Positions 1 to 8,794 of a stretch of 48,190 bases of DNA are shown piece after piece. The stretch is taken from positions 1-48,190 of the forward strand of contig CADDZC010000024.1 in the NCBI GenBank assembly GCA_902812365.1, written 5' to 3'. Within the stretch, counting starts at the first letter, position 1; each line of letters begins with the position of its first letter. Source of the stretch: Acidobacteriota bacterium (GTDB lineage Bacteria > Acidobacteriota > Terriglobia > UBA7540). The position numbers and the translations under genes were made by a program. The notes beneath the pieces were generated by a model. The model saw only the letters and a program-made list of their open reading frames with translations, was not told where the DNA came from and searched no databases.

Positions 1-66
1 AATTGGGCCGGCCATCGTAACCGCGAGAGCAGGGCAGGCTCCCCGCCGTTCGGCGGCGCGCGACGA

Positions 67-96
67 TTCCCAAATCTCGGCATCGCAACGTATAAT
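67..96 (+). promoter_or_regulatory. Candidate sigma-70 promoter upstream of leuC
   Basis: A perfect TATAAT -10 hexamer lies at 91-96, with TTCCCA (4 of 6 to TTGACA) 18 bases upstream at 67-72. It points toward leuC and would give a leader of about 115 bases. The -35 match is moderate, so this is a candidate only. Confidence 0.35.
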
Positions 97-215
97 CGGA
101 AGGGGCCCGGGAAGGTCTGGGGGGGGGCCGAGTGTTCGGGTTGCCGGCCGGCGGGGGCGCAAGGGTTAGATCGCCCTCAGGGACCGAGCCCGAAGGTTGC
201 TATCGGATAAGGTTC

Positions 216-1640
216 ATGCCAGCGCGCACGATGTACGAGAAAATTTGGGATGCCCACGTGGTGGTGGAAAAGGCCGGGGAGCCATCCCTCATTTATATCG
301 ACCGGCACCTCATTCACGAGGTCACCTCTCCGCAGGCGTTTTCCGGCCTCAAGGCGGCCGGACGCCGGGTGCGCCGGCCGGACCTCACCTTCGCGGTGAT
401 GGACCACTCCGTACCGACCAAGGACCGCCACCTGCCTGTGCTCGATGCCGGCGCCGCCGCCCAGTTTGAGGCCTTGGCCCGCAACTGCCGCGAGCACGGC
501 ATCCTGCTGTTGGACATGAAGAGCCGCCACCAAGGCATCGTCCACATCATCGGACCGGAGCTCGGCCTGACGCAGCCGGGGCTGGTGATCGTCTGCGGCG
601 ACAGCCACACCTCCACCCACGGCGCGTTTGGAGCCCTGGCTTTCGGCATTGGAACGAGCGAAGTGGAGCACGTGTTGGCAACGCAGTGTCTGGCGCAGTT
701 CAGGTCGAAGACGATGCGGGTGCAGATCAACGGCCGGCGGCCGCCCGGGGTGACGGCCAAGGACCTGATCCTGGCCGTGATCGGCCGCATCGGCACGGGG
801 GGCGGCACGGGCCATGTCATCGAGTACGCCGGGGCGGCTATTCGCGCGCTCTCGATGGAAGGGCGGATGACGGTGTGCAACATGTCGATTGAAGCCGGAG
901 CGCGCGCGGGCATGGTGGCGCCCGACGACACGACGTTCGCCTACCTTGAAGGACGCCCCTTCGTGCCGCGCGGCAAGGACTTCCAGGTGGCGGTGGATTA
1001 TTGGAAATCGCTGGCCACCGATCCGGGGGCGCGGTACGACCGCGTGGTGGAGTTGGACGCCGGCCACATCGCGCCGCAGGTGACCTGGGGAACCAACCCC
1101 GGCATGGTGGCGGACGTGACCGGCCGGGTGCCCGACCCCGCCTGCTTCGCCGATCCGGTCGAGCGCCGCACGGCCGAGCGAGCCCTCGAATATATGGGGC
1201 TCGAGCCGGGAACCCCGATTGAAGAGATTCCGCTCGACCGCGTCTTTATCGGCTCCTGCACCAACTCGCGGCTGGAAGACCTGCGTTTGGCGGCGCGAGT
1301 CCTCGAGGGGAAGCGCATCGCCCCCCGTTTGAAGCAGGCGCTGGTGGTGCCGGGCTCGATGGCGGTGAAGGCGCAGGCGGAACAGGAGGGATTGGACAAG
1401 ATTTTTCGCGCCGCCGGCTTTGAGTGGCGGGACGCCGGCTGCAGCATGTGCATCGCCATGAATGCCGACGTGCTGCCGAGCGGCGAGCGTTGCGCCTCGA
1501 CTTCCAATCGCAACTTCGAAGGCCGCCAGGGGAAAGGCGGGCGGACTCATCTGGTGAGCCCGCTGATGGCGGCGGCGGCGGCCGTGGAGGGCCACTTTGT
1601 GGATATCCGCAAGTGGCCGGAGGCCGTGGCGGCGGAATAG
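216..1640 (+). CDS. leuC: 3-isopropylmalate dehydratase large subunit
   Basis: Large subunit of isopropylmalate isomerase, which interconverts 2- and 3-isopropylmalate in leucine synthesis in the cytosol. The 474 residues match the usual length (about 466). The three cysteines that bind the 4Fe-4S cluster are visible: C348 in GSCTNSR and C409/C412 in CSMC. The substrate-binding stretch [20 protein letters not shown] is intact. I chose the ATG at 216 because the protein then begins [16 protein letters not shown], which lines up with the family N-terminus; the frame stays open upstream to a GTG at 132, but that part is unlike the family. A weak GGATAAGG lies just before the start. leuD follows after 39 bases, so the two subunits are made from one operon. 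A long open frame on the opposite strand is a GC-driven shadow. Confidence 0.97.
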   Translation: MPARTMYEKIWDAHVVVEKAGEPSLIYIDRHLIHEVTSPQAFSGLKAAGRRVRRPDLTFAVMDHSVPTKDRHLPVLDAGAAAQFEALARNCREHGILLLDMKSRHQGIVHIIGPELGLTQPGLVIVCGDSHTSTHGAFGALAFGIGTSEVEHVLATQCLAQFRSKTMRVQINGRRPPGVTAKDLILAVIGRIGTGGGTGHVIEYAGAAIRALSMEGRMTVCNMSIEAGARAGMVAPDDTTFAYLEGRPFVPRGKDFQVAVDYWKSLATDPGARYDRVVELDAGHIAPQVTWGTNPGMVADVTGRVPDPACFADPVERRTAERALEYMGLEPGTPIEEIPLDRVFIGSCTNSRLEDLRLAARVLEGKRIAPRLKQALVVPGSMAVKAQAEQEGLDKIFRAAGFEWRDAGCSMCIAMNADVLPSGERCASTSNRNFEGRQGKGGRTHLVSPLMAAAAAVEGHFVDIRKWPEAVAAE

Positions 1641-1679
1641 GCCGGGATGCTCGCGGCCGTCCGGGAGGGACAAAGAACG

Positions 1680-2330
1680 ATGCGGGCGTTTCACACCCAT
1701 ACCGGTCTGGTGGTGCCGCTCGACCGCGTCAACGTCGACACGGACCAGATCGTGCCGAAGCAGTTTCTGAAGCTGCTCACCAAGGACGGTTACGGCCCCT
1801 TTCTCTTTTATGACTGGCGGTACCTGCCGGGCGGGCAGCCGAATCCGGAGTTTCCGCTCAACGCCCGGCGCTATCAAGGCGCCTCGGTGCTGGTCACGCG
1901 GGCTAATTTCGGCTGCGGATCCAGCCGCGAGCACGCCCCGTGGGCGCTGGTCGATTTTGGTTTTCGCGCGATTCTGGCCCCGAGCTACGGTGACATCTTC
2001 TACTCGAATTGCTTCCAGAACGGGCTTCTGCCGGTGATTCTTGGCGAGGAGCAGGTGGAGGAGGTCTTTCGGCGCACGCTGGCCCGCGAAGGCTACCGGC
2101 TGACCGTCGATTTGGCCGCGCAGCGGATCTCGGACGATGCCGGCCTGGATTACCGGTTTGAAGTGGATCCTTTCCGCCGCGAATGCCTGATGAACGGCTG
2201 GGACGAGATCGGTTTAACGCTGCGTTACGAAGACCGCATCGCGGCCTACGAGAGGGAGCGCCGCCCCGCCGCGCCGCTCTATGGCGGTGAGGTGGACGCC
2301 GCCGCCCGCCGCGAGGCTGAAACGGGCTAG
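1680..2330 (+). CDS. leuD: 3-isopropylmalate dehydratase small subunit
   Basis: Small swivelling subunit that pairs with LeuC to form isopropylmalate isomerase. The 216-residue product has the family hallmarks [24 protein letters not shown] at its N-terminus (seen as HTGLVVPLD and [11 protein letters not shown]) and the [14 protein letters not shown] substrate loop near residues 75-90. The ATG at 1680 has a GGGAGG at 1663-1668 and starts exactly where the family starts; an in-frame ATG at 1647 lacks such a site. The stop codon TAG (2328-2330) overlaps the stop of the convergent pta gene in the palindrome CTAG, so the two transcripts must collide or be antisense at their ends. Confidence 0.97.
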   Translation: MRAFHTHTGLVVPLDRVNVDTDQIVPKQFLKLLTKDGYGPFLFYDWRYLPGGQPNPEFPLNARRYQGASVLVTRANFGCGSSREHAPWALVDFGFRAILAPSYGDIFYSNCFQNGLLPVILGEEQVEEVFRRTLAREGYRLTVDLAAQRISDDAGLDYRFEVDPFRRECLMNGWDEIGLTLRYEDRIAAYERERRPAAPLYGGEVDAAARREAETG

Positions 2331-3364
2331 CCAGCCCTTCCGGATAACCCGGGCGCCTTCCGCATGGCCAGCGCCTGAATCGCCGTCATGACGACGACAT
2401 CGACGATGGTTTCCGGCTGGCAGCCGCGCGACAGATCGTTGGCGGGCTTCGCCAGCCCCTGCAGGATCGGCCCGATCGCCCGGCATCCGCCGAATCGCTC
2501 GGCTAGCTTGTAGCCGATATTGCCGGAATTGAGATCCGGAAAGATGAAGACGTTGGCGCGGCCCGCCACCGATGAGCCGGGAGCCTTGCGGGCGGCGACG
2601 TCCGGCTCGACGGCGGCGTCCAGCTGCAGCTCGCCGTCGGCGAGAAGCCGGGGGCAGCGCGCCTTGAGCGTGCGGGCGGCTTCGCGGACGGCGGCCACGG
2701 CGGCGTGCTCGGCGCTGCCCTTGGTGGAGAAAGACAGCAGCGCGATGCGAGGCTCCACGCCCAGCAGGAAGCGCGCATGGTGGGCGGTGGCGGCGGCGAT
2801 CTCGGCCAGTTGCGAGGCGGTAGGCTGCGGCACGACCGCGCAGTCGGCGAAGAGGCAGGCGCCCTGTTCGCCCAGGTGGGGATGGGGCGAGATGATGAGA
2901 AAGAAACTCGAGACGAGCGAGAAGTCGGGATGCCGGCCGATGGTGGAAAGAGCAGCGCGCACGGTGTCAGCAGTGGTCGACAGCGCGCCTCCCACCGAGC
3001 CGTCGGCGTCGCCGGCGGCCACCATCAAGCCGGCAAAGAAGCGCGGAATCTTCGCCGTCTCGACGGCCTCGGTCTCCGTCATTCCTTGGGCGCGCCGCCG
3101 CTCGTAGAGGAGGCGGCCGTAGGCGGCGAGCCGGGGGCTCCGCGCCGGATCAACCAGCGCAACCCCATCCAACCGCAGGCCGAGGGTCCGCCAGCGCGTC
3201 TGAATCCTGTCCACGTCGCCGAGAAGGGTGAGACGGGCGAGCTTCTCGTTGAAAATGATCTCGGCGGCGATGAGAGTCCGATCCTCTTCGCCCTCAAACA
3301 AGACAATGTGCCGGGGGTCTTGCCGCGCGCGCGCGCGCAGTTTCTGAATGATCGTCGGATTCAT
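2327..3364 (-). CDS. pta: Phosphate acetyltransferase
   Basis: Converts acetyl-CoA and phosphate into acetyl phosphate and CoA; in the cytosol it links to acetate kinase for overflow metabolism. The 345-residue length is that of the short, catalytic-domain-only Pta form (the E. coli enzyme carries an extra N-terminal half). Family features are [12 protein letters not shown] near residues 24-35, [18 protein letters not shown] around 122-139, the SSFFLI strand near 150, [13 protein letters not shown] in the middle, and [16 protein letters not shown] plus [17 protein letters not shown] toward the C-terminus. No acetate kinase gene lies in the window. The start has no clear ribosome site, so translation initiation may be weak. 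Its stop overlaps that of leuD. Confidence 0.93.
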   Translation of the reverse strand: MNPTIIQKLRARARQDPRHIVLFEGEEDRTLIAAEIIFNEKLARLTLLGDVDRIQTRWRTLGLRLDGVALVDPARSPRLAAYGRLLYERRRAQGMTETEAVETAKIPRFFAGLMVAAGDADGSVGGALSTTADTVRAALSTIGRHPDFSLVSSFFLIISPHPHLGEQGACLFADCAVVPQPTASQLAEIAAATAHHARFLLGVEPRIALLSFSTKGSAEHAAVAAVREAARTLKARCPRLLADGELQLDAAVEPDVAARKAPGSSVAGRANVFIFPDLNSGNIGYKLAERFGGCRAIGPILQGLAKPANDLSRGCQPETIVDVVVMTAIQALAMRKAPGLSGRAG

Positions 3365-3472
3365 CGAAAGATCGTCTCATGAAAATGACGGTTCATGGCT
3401 CAATCACCCCGCTGCGCGCGCCTGAAGCCCCCGGCCCGGTTTGGCCTGGAGCATCCCGCAGGGCGGCGCGTC

Positions 3473-3916
3473 TCAGGCGGCCGGCAGTGCCGACGTACAG
3501 TTCGGACAGCGGACGGCTGCCAGGGCGATACTGGACTTGCAGAATGGGCATTCCTTGGTCGCGGCGGCAGCCGGCGTCTCCTTCTGCGAGGCGAGACGGT
3601 TCACCCACCGGACCAATACGAACACCGCCAGGCCCACGATCACAAATTCGGTGATCGTGTTGATAAACGCTCCGTAGTTAATCGTCACCGCATGGGCTTG
3701 CCGAGCCGCCGCCAGCGTCGGGTAGTGCCCGCCGCTCAGATTGATATAGAAGCTTGAAAAATCCACGTGTCCGAGCAGCAGTCCGACGGGCGGCATGATG
3801 ATATCATTGACCAGCGAAGTGACGATCTTCCCGAAGGCGATACCCAGGACGATACCGACGGCCATATCCAGCACACTTCCGCGCATCAGAAACGCCTTGA
3901 AATCTTTTGCCATCAT
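3473..3916 (-). CDS. mscL: Large-conductance mechanosensitive channel with C-terminal zinc ribbon
   Basis: MscL opens under membrane tension to release solutes during osmotic downshock. The 147-residue protein has the N-terminal amphipathic helix (AKDFKAFLMRGSVLDMAVG), TM1 at about 15-40 with the constriction region, a periplasmic loop at 50-85 and TM2 at about 83-105. The start at 3916 (or the adjacent ATG at 3913) is preceded by GGAAGGAAAAAGCG. The frame is open a further 48 codons upstream, but that part is not MscL-like. After TM2, where MscL normally has a short cytoplasmic helix, residues 123-140 form CPFC...CPNC, a typical zinc ribbon (C123, C126, C137, C140). This addition is the unusual part; its role is unknown. 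Confidence 0.93.
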   Translation of the reverse strand: MMAKDFKAFLMRGSVLDMAVGIVLGIAFGKIVTSLVNDIIMPPVGLLLGHVDFSSFYINLSGGHYPTLAAARQAHAVTINYGAFINTITEFVIVGLAVFVLVRWVNRLASQKETPAAAATKECPFCKSSIALAAVRCPNCTSALPAA

Positions 3917-4059
3917 CGCTTTTTCCTTCCGGCTGGACACTGAGTATCGGCCTATACTACCCGAGGCGGGCCGGGTCGGCCACTGATTTGTGCCGCGATA
4001 ATCGCGGATCGCCAAAGCCTCTTCGCCGGGCGTCGCCCGGCGCTGCAACCCGGCCATCA

Positions 4060-4977
4060 TCAGCTCTTGTCGTTCGGCGAAGCGGCAGGATATTCGTAAA
4101 ATCCCCGTCCCGTCTTCCGGCCCAGCCAGCCGGCGCTCACCATGCGCTCGAGGAGCGGACAGGGTCGATACTTCGAGTCTTTGAAACCGTCAAAGAGCGC
4201 TCGCATGATGTCCAGGCATACATCGAGGCCGATGAGGTCGGCGAGCTCGAGCGGTCCCATGGGGTGGTTCATGCCCAGCTTCATGACGGTGTCAACGGCC
4301 TGTGCGTCGGCTACCCCTTCCATCAGGCAGTAAATGGCCTCGTTGATCATAGGCATCAGAAGCCGGTTGGAAACGAAGCCCGGATGGTCACTCACCCGCA
4401 CCGGTGTTTTGCCGAGGGAAACGACCAAACGCCGGGCTGTTTCCACCACCTCCGGGTCGGTCTGGAGTCCCGGTACGATCTCGACGAGCTTCATGATCGG
4501 AACCGGGTTGAAGAAGTGAATGCCGACAACGAGCTCGGGCCGCCGTGTGACGGCAGCGAGGCGAGTAATCGAGATGGCAGAGGTATTCGTGGCCAAGACG
4601 ACGTCGGGCCGGCAGTGTCGTTCGATTTCGCGAAGTACGGTAGCCTTGATGTCGAATTGCTCGGTGACCGCCTCGATGACCAGGTCGGCGCCGATCAAGG
4701 CGGCGAGCTCGGATGTCGGCTGAAGGCGCGCGAGCGCCGTCTCACGTTCCTCCGAGGTGAGACGTCCCTTCTCGACGCCTCGGGCGATGGCTCGGGCAAT
4801 GCTTTCCATTCCGACCCGGAGCGAGGCTGTGGACGAGTCGTATAAGAACGCAGTATAGCCATGCCGGATCAGCACCTCCGCGATACCACGGCCCATCGTG
4901 CCCGCCCCGACAACGCCGATCGTACCAGGCGGCTCGCCGCGGAAGCGATCGACGGTGCGATGAAGCGGGTCGGTCAT
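4060..4977 (-). CDS. 3-hydroxyacyl-CoA (3-hydroxybutyryl-CoA) dehydrogenase
   Basis: NAD(P)-dependent dehydrogenase that interconverts 3-hydroxyacyl-CoA and 3-oxoacyl-CoA, probably on short chains. The 305 residues match the stand-alone Hbd/PaaH type. Visible features are the Rossmann glycines GAGTMG at 24-29, the serine in [10 protein letters not shown] (S133), the catalytic histidine in GIHFFNPVP (H154), and the C-terminal dimerisation domain with [17 protein letters not shown] and TGRGFYEY. It lies 41 bases downstream of the thiolase on the same strand, so the pair probably works in sequence either for C4 synthesis or for the end of fatty-acid breakdown. No crotonase or acyl-CoA dehydrogenase is nearby, so direction cannot be told. 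The start has no good Shine-Dalgarno site and may depend on coupling. Confidence 0.93.
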   Translation of the reverse strand: MTDPLHRTVDRFRGEPPGTIGVVGAGTMGRGIAEVLIRHGYTAFLYDSSTASLRVGMESIARAIARGVEKGRLTSEERETALARLQPTSELAALIGADLVIEAVTEQFDIKATVLREIERHCRPDVVLATNTSAISITRLAAVTRRPELVVGIHFFNPVPIMKLVEIVPGLQTDPEVVETARRLVVSLGKTPVRVSDHPGFVSNRLLMPMINEAIYCLMEGVADAQAVDTVMKLGMNHPMGPLELADLIGLDVCLDIMRALFDGFKDSKYRPCPLLERMVSAGWLGRKTGRGFYEYPAASPNDKS

Positions 4978-5018
4978 GCGTCTGGGAAACCGAGTGGAAT
5001 GAGGACGGGCACCGAGTC

Positions 5019-6197
5019 TCAGCGCTCGACGGCCAAGGCCACGGCGTTACCACCACCGAGACAGAGCGCCGCAATTCCCCGCTGCACCTTGCGCCGCGCC
5101 ATCTCATGGAGCAACGTCACGAGAATCCGCGCCCCAGAGGCTCCGATGGGATGGCCGAGCGCCACCGCCCCGCCGTTAACATTCGTTCTGGCCGGATCCA
5201 GGCCAAGCTCCTGGATGACGGCCACAGCCTGAACAGCGAAGGCCTCGTTGAGCTCGACGAGCTCCACGTCCTGAAGCTTCCACCCGACTTTCTTGAGCAG
5301 AGTTTGGACGGCGCTGACGGGCGCCATCATCACCCACTTTGGCTCCACGCCGCTGACTGCCTGCCCGACGATGCGCGCCATCGGCGCCTTGCCCCACTCC
5401 CGCGCTTTTTCATCCGAGACCACAACCAGGGCCGCTGCTCCGTCGTTCATGCCCGGAGCGTTGCCCGCCGTCACCGTACCGTCAGTTTTAAAGACCGGCT
5501 TGAGGCGGGCGAGCGTCGCCAGGGACGTGTCCTCGCGCGGCGACTCATCTTTGGCCACCTGGAAAGGTTCGCCTTTGCCCCCCGAAATATTGATGGGGAC
5601 GATCTCCTCGCTGAAGCGACAACTGTTGATGGCGTTTACGGCACGCCGGTGGCTTTCGTAGGCGTACGCGTCTTGGCGCTCTCGAGAAATCTTATACCTC
5701 TCCGCCACCAGTTCCGCCGTCATGCCCATGGGAATATGCTCGTACGCGTCCCACAGCCCATCCTGGATCACAGCGTCCACCACTTGGCCGTGACCCAAGC
5801 GGTGGCCCTGGCGGAACTGTGGCAACAGATACGGTGCGTTGGACATGGACTCCATTCCGCCGGCCACAATCGCCTGCGCGTCGCCGGCCTCGATGGCTTG
5901 CGCCGCCAGACCAACGGCCTTGAGGCCGGAGCCGCACACTTGGTTAACGGTCGTGGCCGCAACGCGATGATCGAGACCGGCTCGAAGGCCCGCTTGACGG
6001 GCCGGATTCTGGCCTAAACCGGCAGAAATTACATTGCCCATAATAATTTCATCGACGTCGCTAGAAGCGAGGCCAGCTCGATGTACCGCTTCGCGCACCG
6101 CGCAGGCCCCTAGCTCGACCGCTGGCAACGACGCGAGAACACCTTGAAACTTGCCGATGGGTGTCCGAACAGCAGAAACTATGACCGCTTCGGGCAT
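5019..6197 (-). CDS. Acetyl-CoA acetyltransferase (thiolase)
   Basis: Thiolase that condenses two acetyl-CoA to acetoacetyl-CoA or cleaves 3-oxoacyl-CoA. With the ATG at 6197 the protein has 392 residues, the usual length, and starts [17 protein letters not shown] as the family does. The three catalytic residues are present: C88 in [11 protein letters not shown]349 in [12 protein letters not shown] and C379 in CLGGG. Another ATG lies 18 bases upstream at 6215, but a perfect TATAAT on the same strand (6222-6217) abuts it, so a transcript from that site would begin after the upstream ATG; this favours 6197. The gene precedes the 3-hydroxyacyl-CoA dehydrogenase on the same strand. Substrate class (AtoB/PhaA-like biosynthetic or broader) cannot be fixed from sequence alone. 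Confidence 0.94.
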   Translation of the reverse strand: MPEAVIVSAVRTPIGKFQGVLASLPAVELGACAVREAVHRAGLASSDVDEIIMGNVISAGLGQNPARQAGLRAGLDHRVAATTVNQVCGSGLKAVGLAAQAIEAGDAQAIVAGGMESMSNAPYLLPQFRQGHRLGHGQVVDAVIQDGLWDAYEHIPMGMTAELVAERYKISRERQDAYAYESHRRAVNAINSCRFSEEIVPINISGGKGEPFQVAKDESPREDTSLATLARLKPVFKTDGTVTAGNAPGMNDGAAALVVVSDEKAREWGKAPMARIVGQAVSGVEPKWVMMAPVSAVQTLLKKVGWKLQDVELVELNEAFAVQAVAVIQELGLDPARTNVNGGAVALGHPIGASGARILVTLLHEMARRKVQRGIAALCLGGGNAVALAVER

Positions 6198-6352
6198 GCC
6201 AATTTGTCCCGCCATGATTATAACATCCTGTTTTTCCCTTAAGTTGAATGAGGCAACAATGTTATACTGCGTCGAGAGATATGGTCGCTTGGGCAGGAAA
6301 GCCGTGGTGAAGTGTGCCCGATACTCGTAAGAGGTCTTGGGGAGTGGCTGCT

Positions 6353-7381
6353 ATGTCCTGGGAGATGGCCGTCGTCCGAGTTGTATTTGTAGCCGTGCTG
6401 GTTGTCACGTCTTATCATTTACGGCCGTTCCAATGGGGTGCCCTCGGCTCATGTCTTCTCGGGTTAGCTCTCGGAATTTTCTTCGTGGTCTTCGAGATGC
6501 GGCTGGAGAAGATCAGCCTGAAGCGCCTGATCGGCGCCGGCATTGGATCGACACTAGGCATCCTTGCGGCCCTCATGATCAGCCACCTTCTGAGCCTCAC
6601 ATCCATCGAGAAGACCTCCGTATCGTTCGTACAAGTGGCTCTGCTTCTGATGATGGCATATGTCGGGTTGATCCTCGGCGCGAATAAGGGAGAGCTGCTC
6701 AACCTGGCAGCAATGGGCGGGTTGTTTGGAGGCGAGCGGCAGCCGAAGCGGACCGTGAAGATTCTTGATACCAGCGTCATCATCGACGGGCGGATCCTCG
6801 ATATTTGCGAGACGGGCTTTGTCGAAGGCGTACTGATGATCCCCCAGTTTGTGCTGCGCGAGTTGCAATTGGTGGCTGATTCGTCTGATTCGCTCAAGCG
6901 GAATCGGGGCCGTCGCGGCCTCGACATTCTGCAGCGGATGCAAAAAATGAATGGCGTGCAAGTAGAGATTGTGGAAGATGATTTTCCTCAGGTCCGTGCC
7001 GTGGACCTGAAGCTGATCGAGTTGGCCAAGCTGCACGAGGGCAAGATCGTGACCAATGATTTCAATCTGAACAAGGTCGCGCAACTTCAGGGGGTCCCGG
7101 TTCTAAACGTGAACGAGCTGGCCAACGCCTTGAAACCCGTTGTGTTGCCGGGCGAGACTATGCGCGTGTTCATTCTCAAGGAAGGCAAAGAATACAATCA
7201 GGGGGTCGCTTACCTGGACGACGGCACGATGGTCGTGGTGGACAACGCACGGAAAATGATCTCCAAGACCATCGACATTGCCGTTACGAGCGTCCTGCAG
7301 ACGACGGCAGGCCGGATGATCTTCGGCCGATATGACGAACGGCAGCAGAGTTCGCAGCGGTTAGAAGCCGTCCATTCCTGA
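6353..7381 (+). CDS. PIN/TRAM-domain integral membrane protein (YacL-like)
   Basis: The 342-residue protein has four predicted membrane helices (about 7-24, 28-47, 58-80, 88-109), then a PIN nuclease-like domain from residue 134 and a C-terminal TRAM domain at about 262-325. PIN acidic residues are in place: D139 in KILDTSVIIDGRI, E170 in LRELQ and D236 in VTNDFNL. Such proteins are expected to act on RNA at the membrane, but their substrate is not established. I chose the ATG at 6353 for its GGGGAG at 6339-6344; a GTG at 6314 is possible. Downstream lie ispD and ispF, the same order as yacL-ispD-ispF in Bacillus, which supports the family call. Confidence 0.9.
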   Translation: MSWEMAVVRVVFVAVLVVTSYHLRPFQWGALGSCLLGLALGIFFVVFEMRLEKISLKRLIGAGIGSTLGILAALMISHLLSLTSIEKTSVSFVQVALLLMMAYVGLILGANKGELLNLAAMGGLFGGERQPKRTVKILDTSVIIDGRILDICETGFVEGVLMIPQFVLRELQLVADSSDSLKRNRGRRGLDILQRMQKMNGVQVEIVEDDFPQVRAVDLKLIELAKLHEGKIVTNDFNLNKVAQLQGVPVLNVNELANALKPVVLPGETMRVFILKEGKEYNQGVAYLDDGTMVVVDNARKMISKTIDIAVTSVLQTTAGRMIFGRYDERQQSSQRLEAVHS

Positions 7382-7445
7382 CAGCAGGTTTACGGGTCGG
7401 CCCGAAATCCTGCTTCTCGACCCCTGGCTTGCTCCCTCTTCCTTC

Positions 7446-8156
7446 ATGAGCGTCCTCGCCATTATACCTGCCGCCGGCGTCGGCATCCGGATGGGTGGCG
7501 GAATTCCCAAACAATTTCTTTGTCTCGAAGGCACGCCGATTTTCGTCCATACCCTCAGGAAGTTCGCTGCCTCTGAAGTGATCGATCATATTCTCCTAGG
7601 CTTACGTGCGGAGGACACGGAGCGGGTGCGAGCCGCTCTCGAGAGTGAGGGGCTGGCGAAGCCCGTCAGGTTGGTGACTGGCGGCCCCAGTCGTCAGCAG
7701 ACCGTGCGCCGCGCTCTCGACGAGGCTCCGGAGGGAACCGAACTGGTGGCGGTTCACGATGCCGTCCGGCCATTCGTTTCCCTGGATCTGATCCGGCGCG
7801 TCGTGGAGACGGCGCGCCAGACCAGCGCTGCCATCCCGGCGGTCCCAAGTGTTGATACTGTTAAGCAAATCGAGCGGCAGATTGTTCTCGGGACGATCCC
7901 TCGCGAGCGAGTGGTCCTGGCTCAAACGCCGCAAGTGTTTCGCTATGACGTTTTGCGAGAAGCATTTGACCGTGCCCAGGCGGATGGTTTCCATGCCACC
8001 GACGAAGCGAGTTTGGTCGAACGGCTAGGGGTGAAGGTAACAGTGCTGATGGGCTCCCCCTGTAACATCAAGATTACGAAACCCTCAGACCTCCCGGTCG
8101 CACGTCTCTACTTGGCGCAAGAAAGAGAGCGAGGAAAGTCGGAAAGTGAGCCATGA
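7446..8156 (+). CDS. ispD: 2-C-methyl-D-erythritol 4-phosphate cytidylyltransferase
   Basis: Third enzyme of the MEP isoprenoid pathway: joins MEP and CTP to give CDP-ME. The 236-residue length is typical. The nucleotide-binding N-terminus PAAGVGIRMGGGIPKQF carries R15 and K22, the GGPSRQQTVRRAL loop follows, and HDAVRPF holds the metal-binding aspartate D105. AQTPQVFRYDVL and ATDEASLVE complete the signature, with NIKITKPSDL at the end. The stop overlaps the ispF start in ATGA (8153-8156), so the two consecutive-but-one pathway enzymes are translationally coupled. Start codon has no strong ribosome site. Confidence 0.96.
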   Translation: MSVLAIIPAAGVGIRMGGGIPKQFLCLEGTPIFVHTLRKFAASEVIDHILLGLRAEDTERVRAALESEGLAKPVRLVTGGPSRQQTVRRALDEAPEGTELVAVHDAVRPFVSLDLIRRVVETARQTSAAIPAVPSVDTVKQIERQIVLGTIPRERVVLAQTPQVFRYDVLREAFDRAQADGFHATDEASLVERLGVKVTVLMGSPCNIKITKPSDLPVARLYLAQERERGKSESEP

Positions 8157-8794
8157 AAGCCCGGCGAAAACCAATTCGCGGTGCAGGCCAGCGGCGTCGC
8201 TCCGCACAAACACGAAGCAGGGAGACTCAATCCATCACTCCTCCGATTCCGACTTCGTTCCGCGTCGGTTTGGGCAACGACATTCATCGCTTGGCATACG
8301 GCCGGCGGTTGGTACTGGGCGGCGTAACCATTCCCAGCAAGAAGGGTTCGGTGGGGCATTCCGATGGTGACGCACTCGCGCACGCGATCTGCGACGCGTT
8401 GCTTGGGGCAGCCGGCAAAGGTGACATCGGCCGGCACTTTTCCGATCGCTCTTCTAAATGGCAGGGGGTCTCAAGCCTGCTGTTCCTCCGCCACGTCAGA
8501 ACGGTACTGGATAACGCCGGGTTGGCGATCATCAATCTCGATTGCACGGTGGGCTTGGAGCGCCCTCGACTCACTCCGTATATGACCCGCATGCAAAAGA
8601 GGTTGGCCTCCGCTCTGCGCATTCGGGGGGATCAAATCAGTATCAAGGCCAAGAGCGGTGAGGAGATTGGCGCGGTTGGTCGCGGTGAGGCTGTTCGCGC
8701 CGACGCGGTGGCTCTGGTTTGCGACCTCCGTCGGACACTTTGCCCTCACCACAGCCGGAGCGCGGATCCTTCGGTAGCTTCGAGCGCCCGTTAA
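8153..8794 (+). CDS. ispF: 2-C-methyl-D-erythritol 2,4-cyclodiphosphate synthase
   Basis: Zinc enzyme that cyclises CDP-ME 2-phosphate to MEcPP in the MEP pathway. The core starts near residue 36 (RVGLGNDIHRL). The metal ligands D43 and H45 and, 34 residues later, H77 (in HSDGDALAHA) match the spacing of the E. coli enzyme. DALLGAAGKGDIGRHFSD and the KAKSGEEIGAVGRGE segment complete the family pattern. The product is 213 residues against the usual 157-160, because of a very basic N-terminal extension of about 35 residues and a C-terminal tail of about 20. The extension may be an artefact of coupled starting, since no later in-frame ATG precedes the core. The stop TAA overlaps the stop of the convergent gene in TTAA. 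Confidence 0.95.
   Translation: MKARRKPIRGAGQRRRSAQTRSRETQSITPPIPTSFRVGLGNDIHRLAYGRRLVLGGVTIPSKKGSVGHSDGDALAHAICDALLGAAGKGDIGRHFSDRSSKWQGVSSLLFLRHVRTVLDNAGLAIINLDCTVGLERPRLTPYMTRMQKRLASALRIRGDQISIKAKSGEEIGAVGRGEAVRADAVALVCDLRRTLCPHHSRSADPSVASSAR

Noticed and set aside
177-1934. Long minus-strand frame over leuC and leuD
   Set aside because: A 585-codon antisense frame caused by high GC. It has no family likeness, while the plus strand is clearly leuC and leuD.
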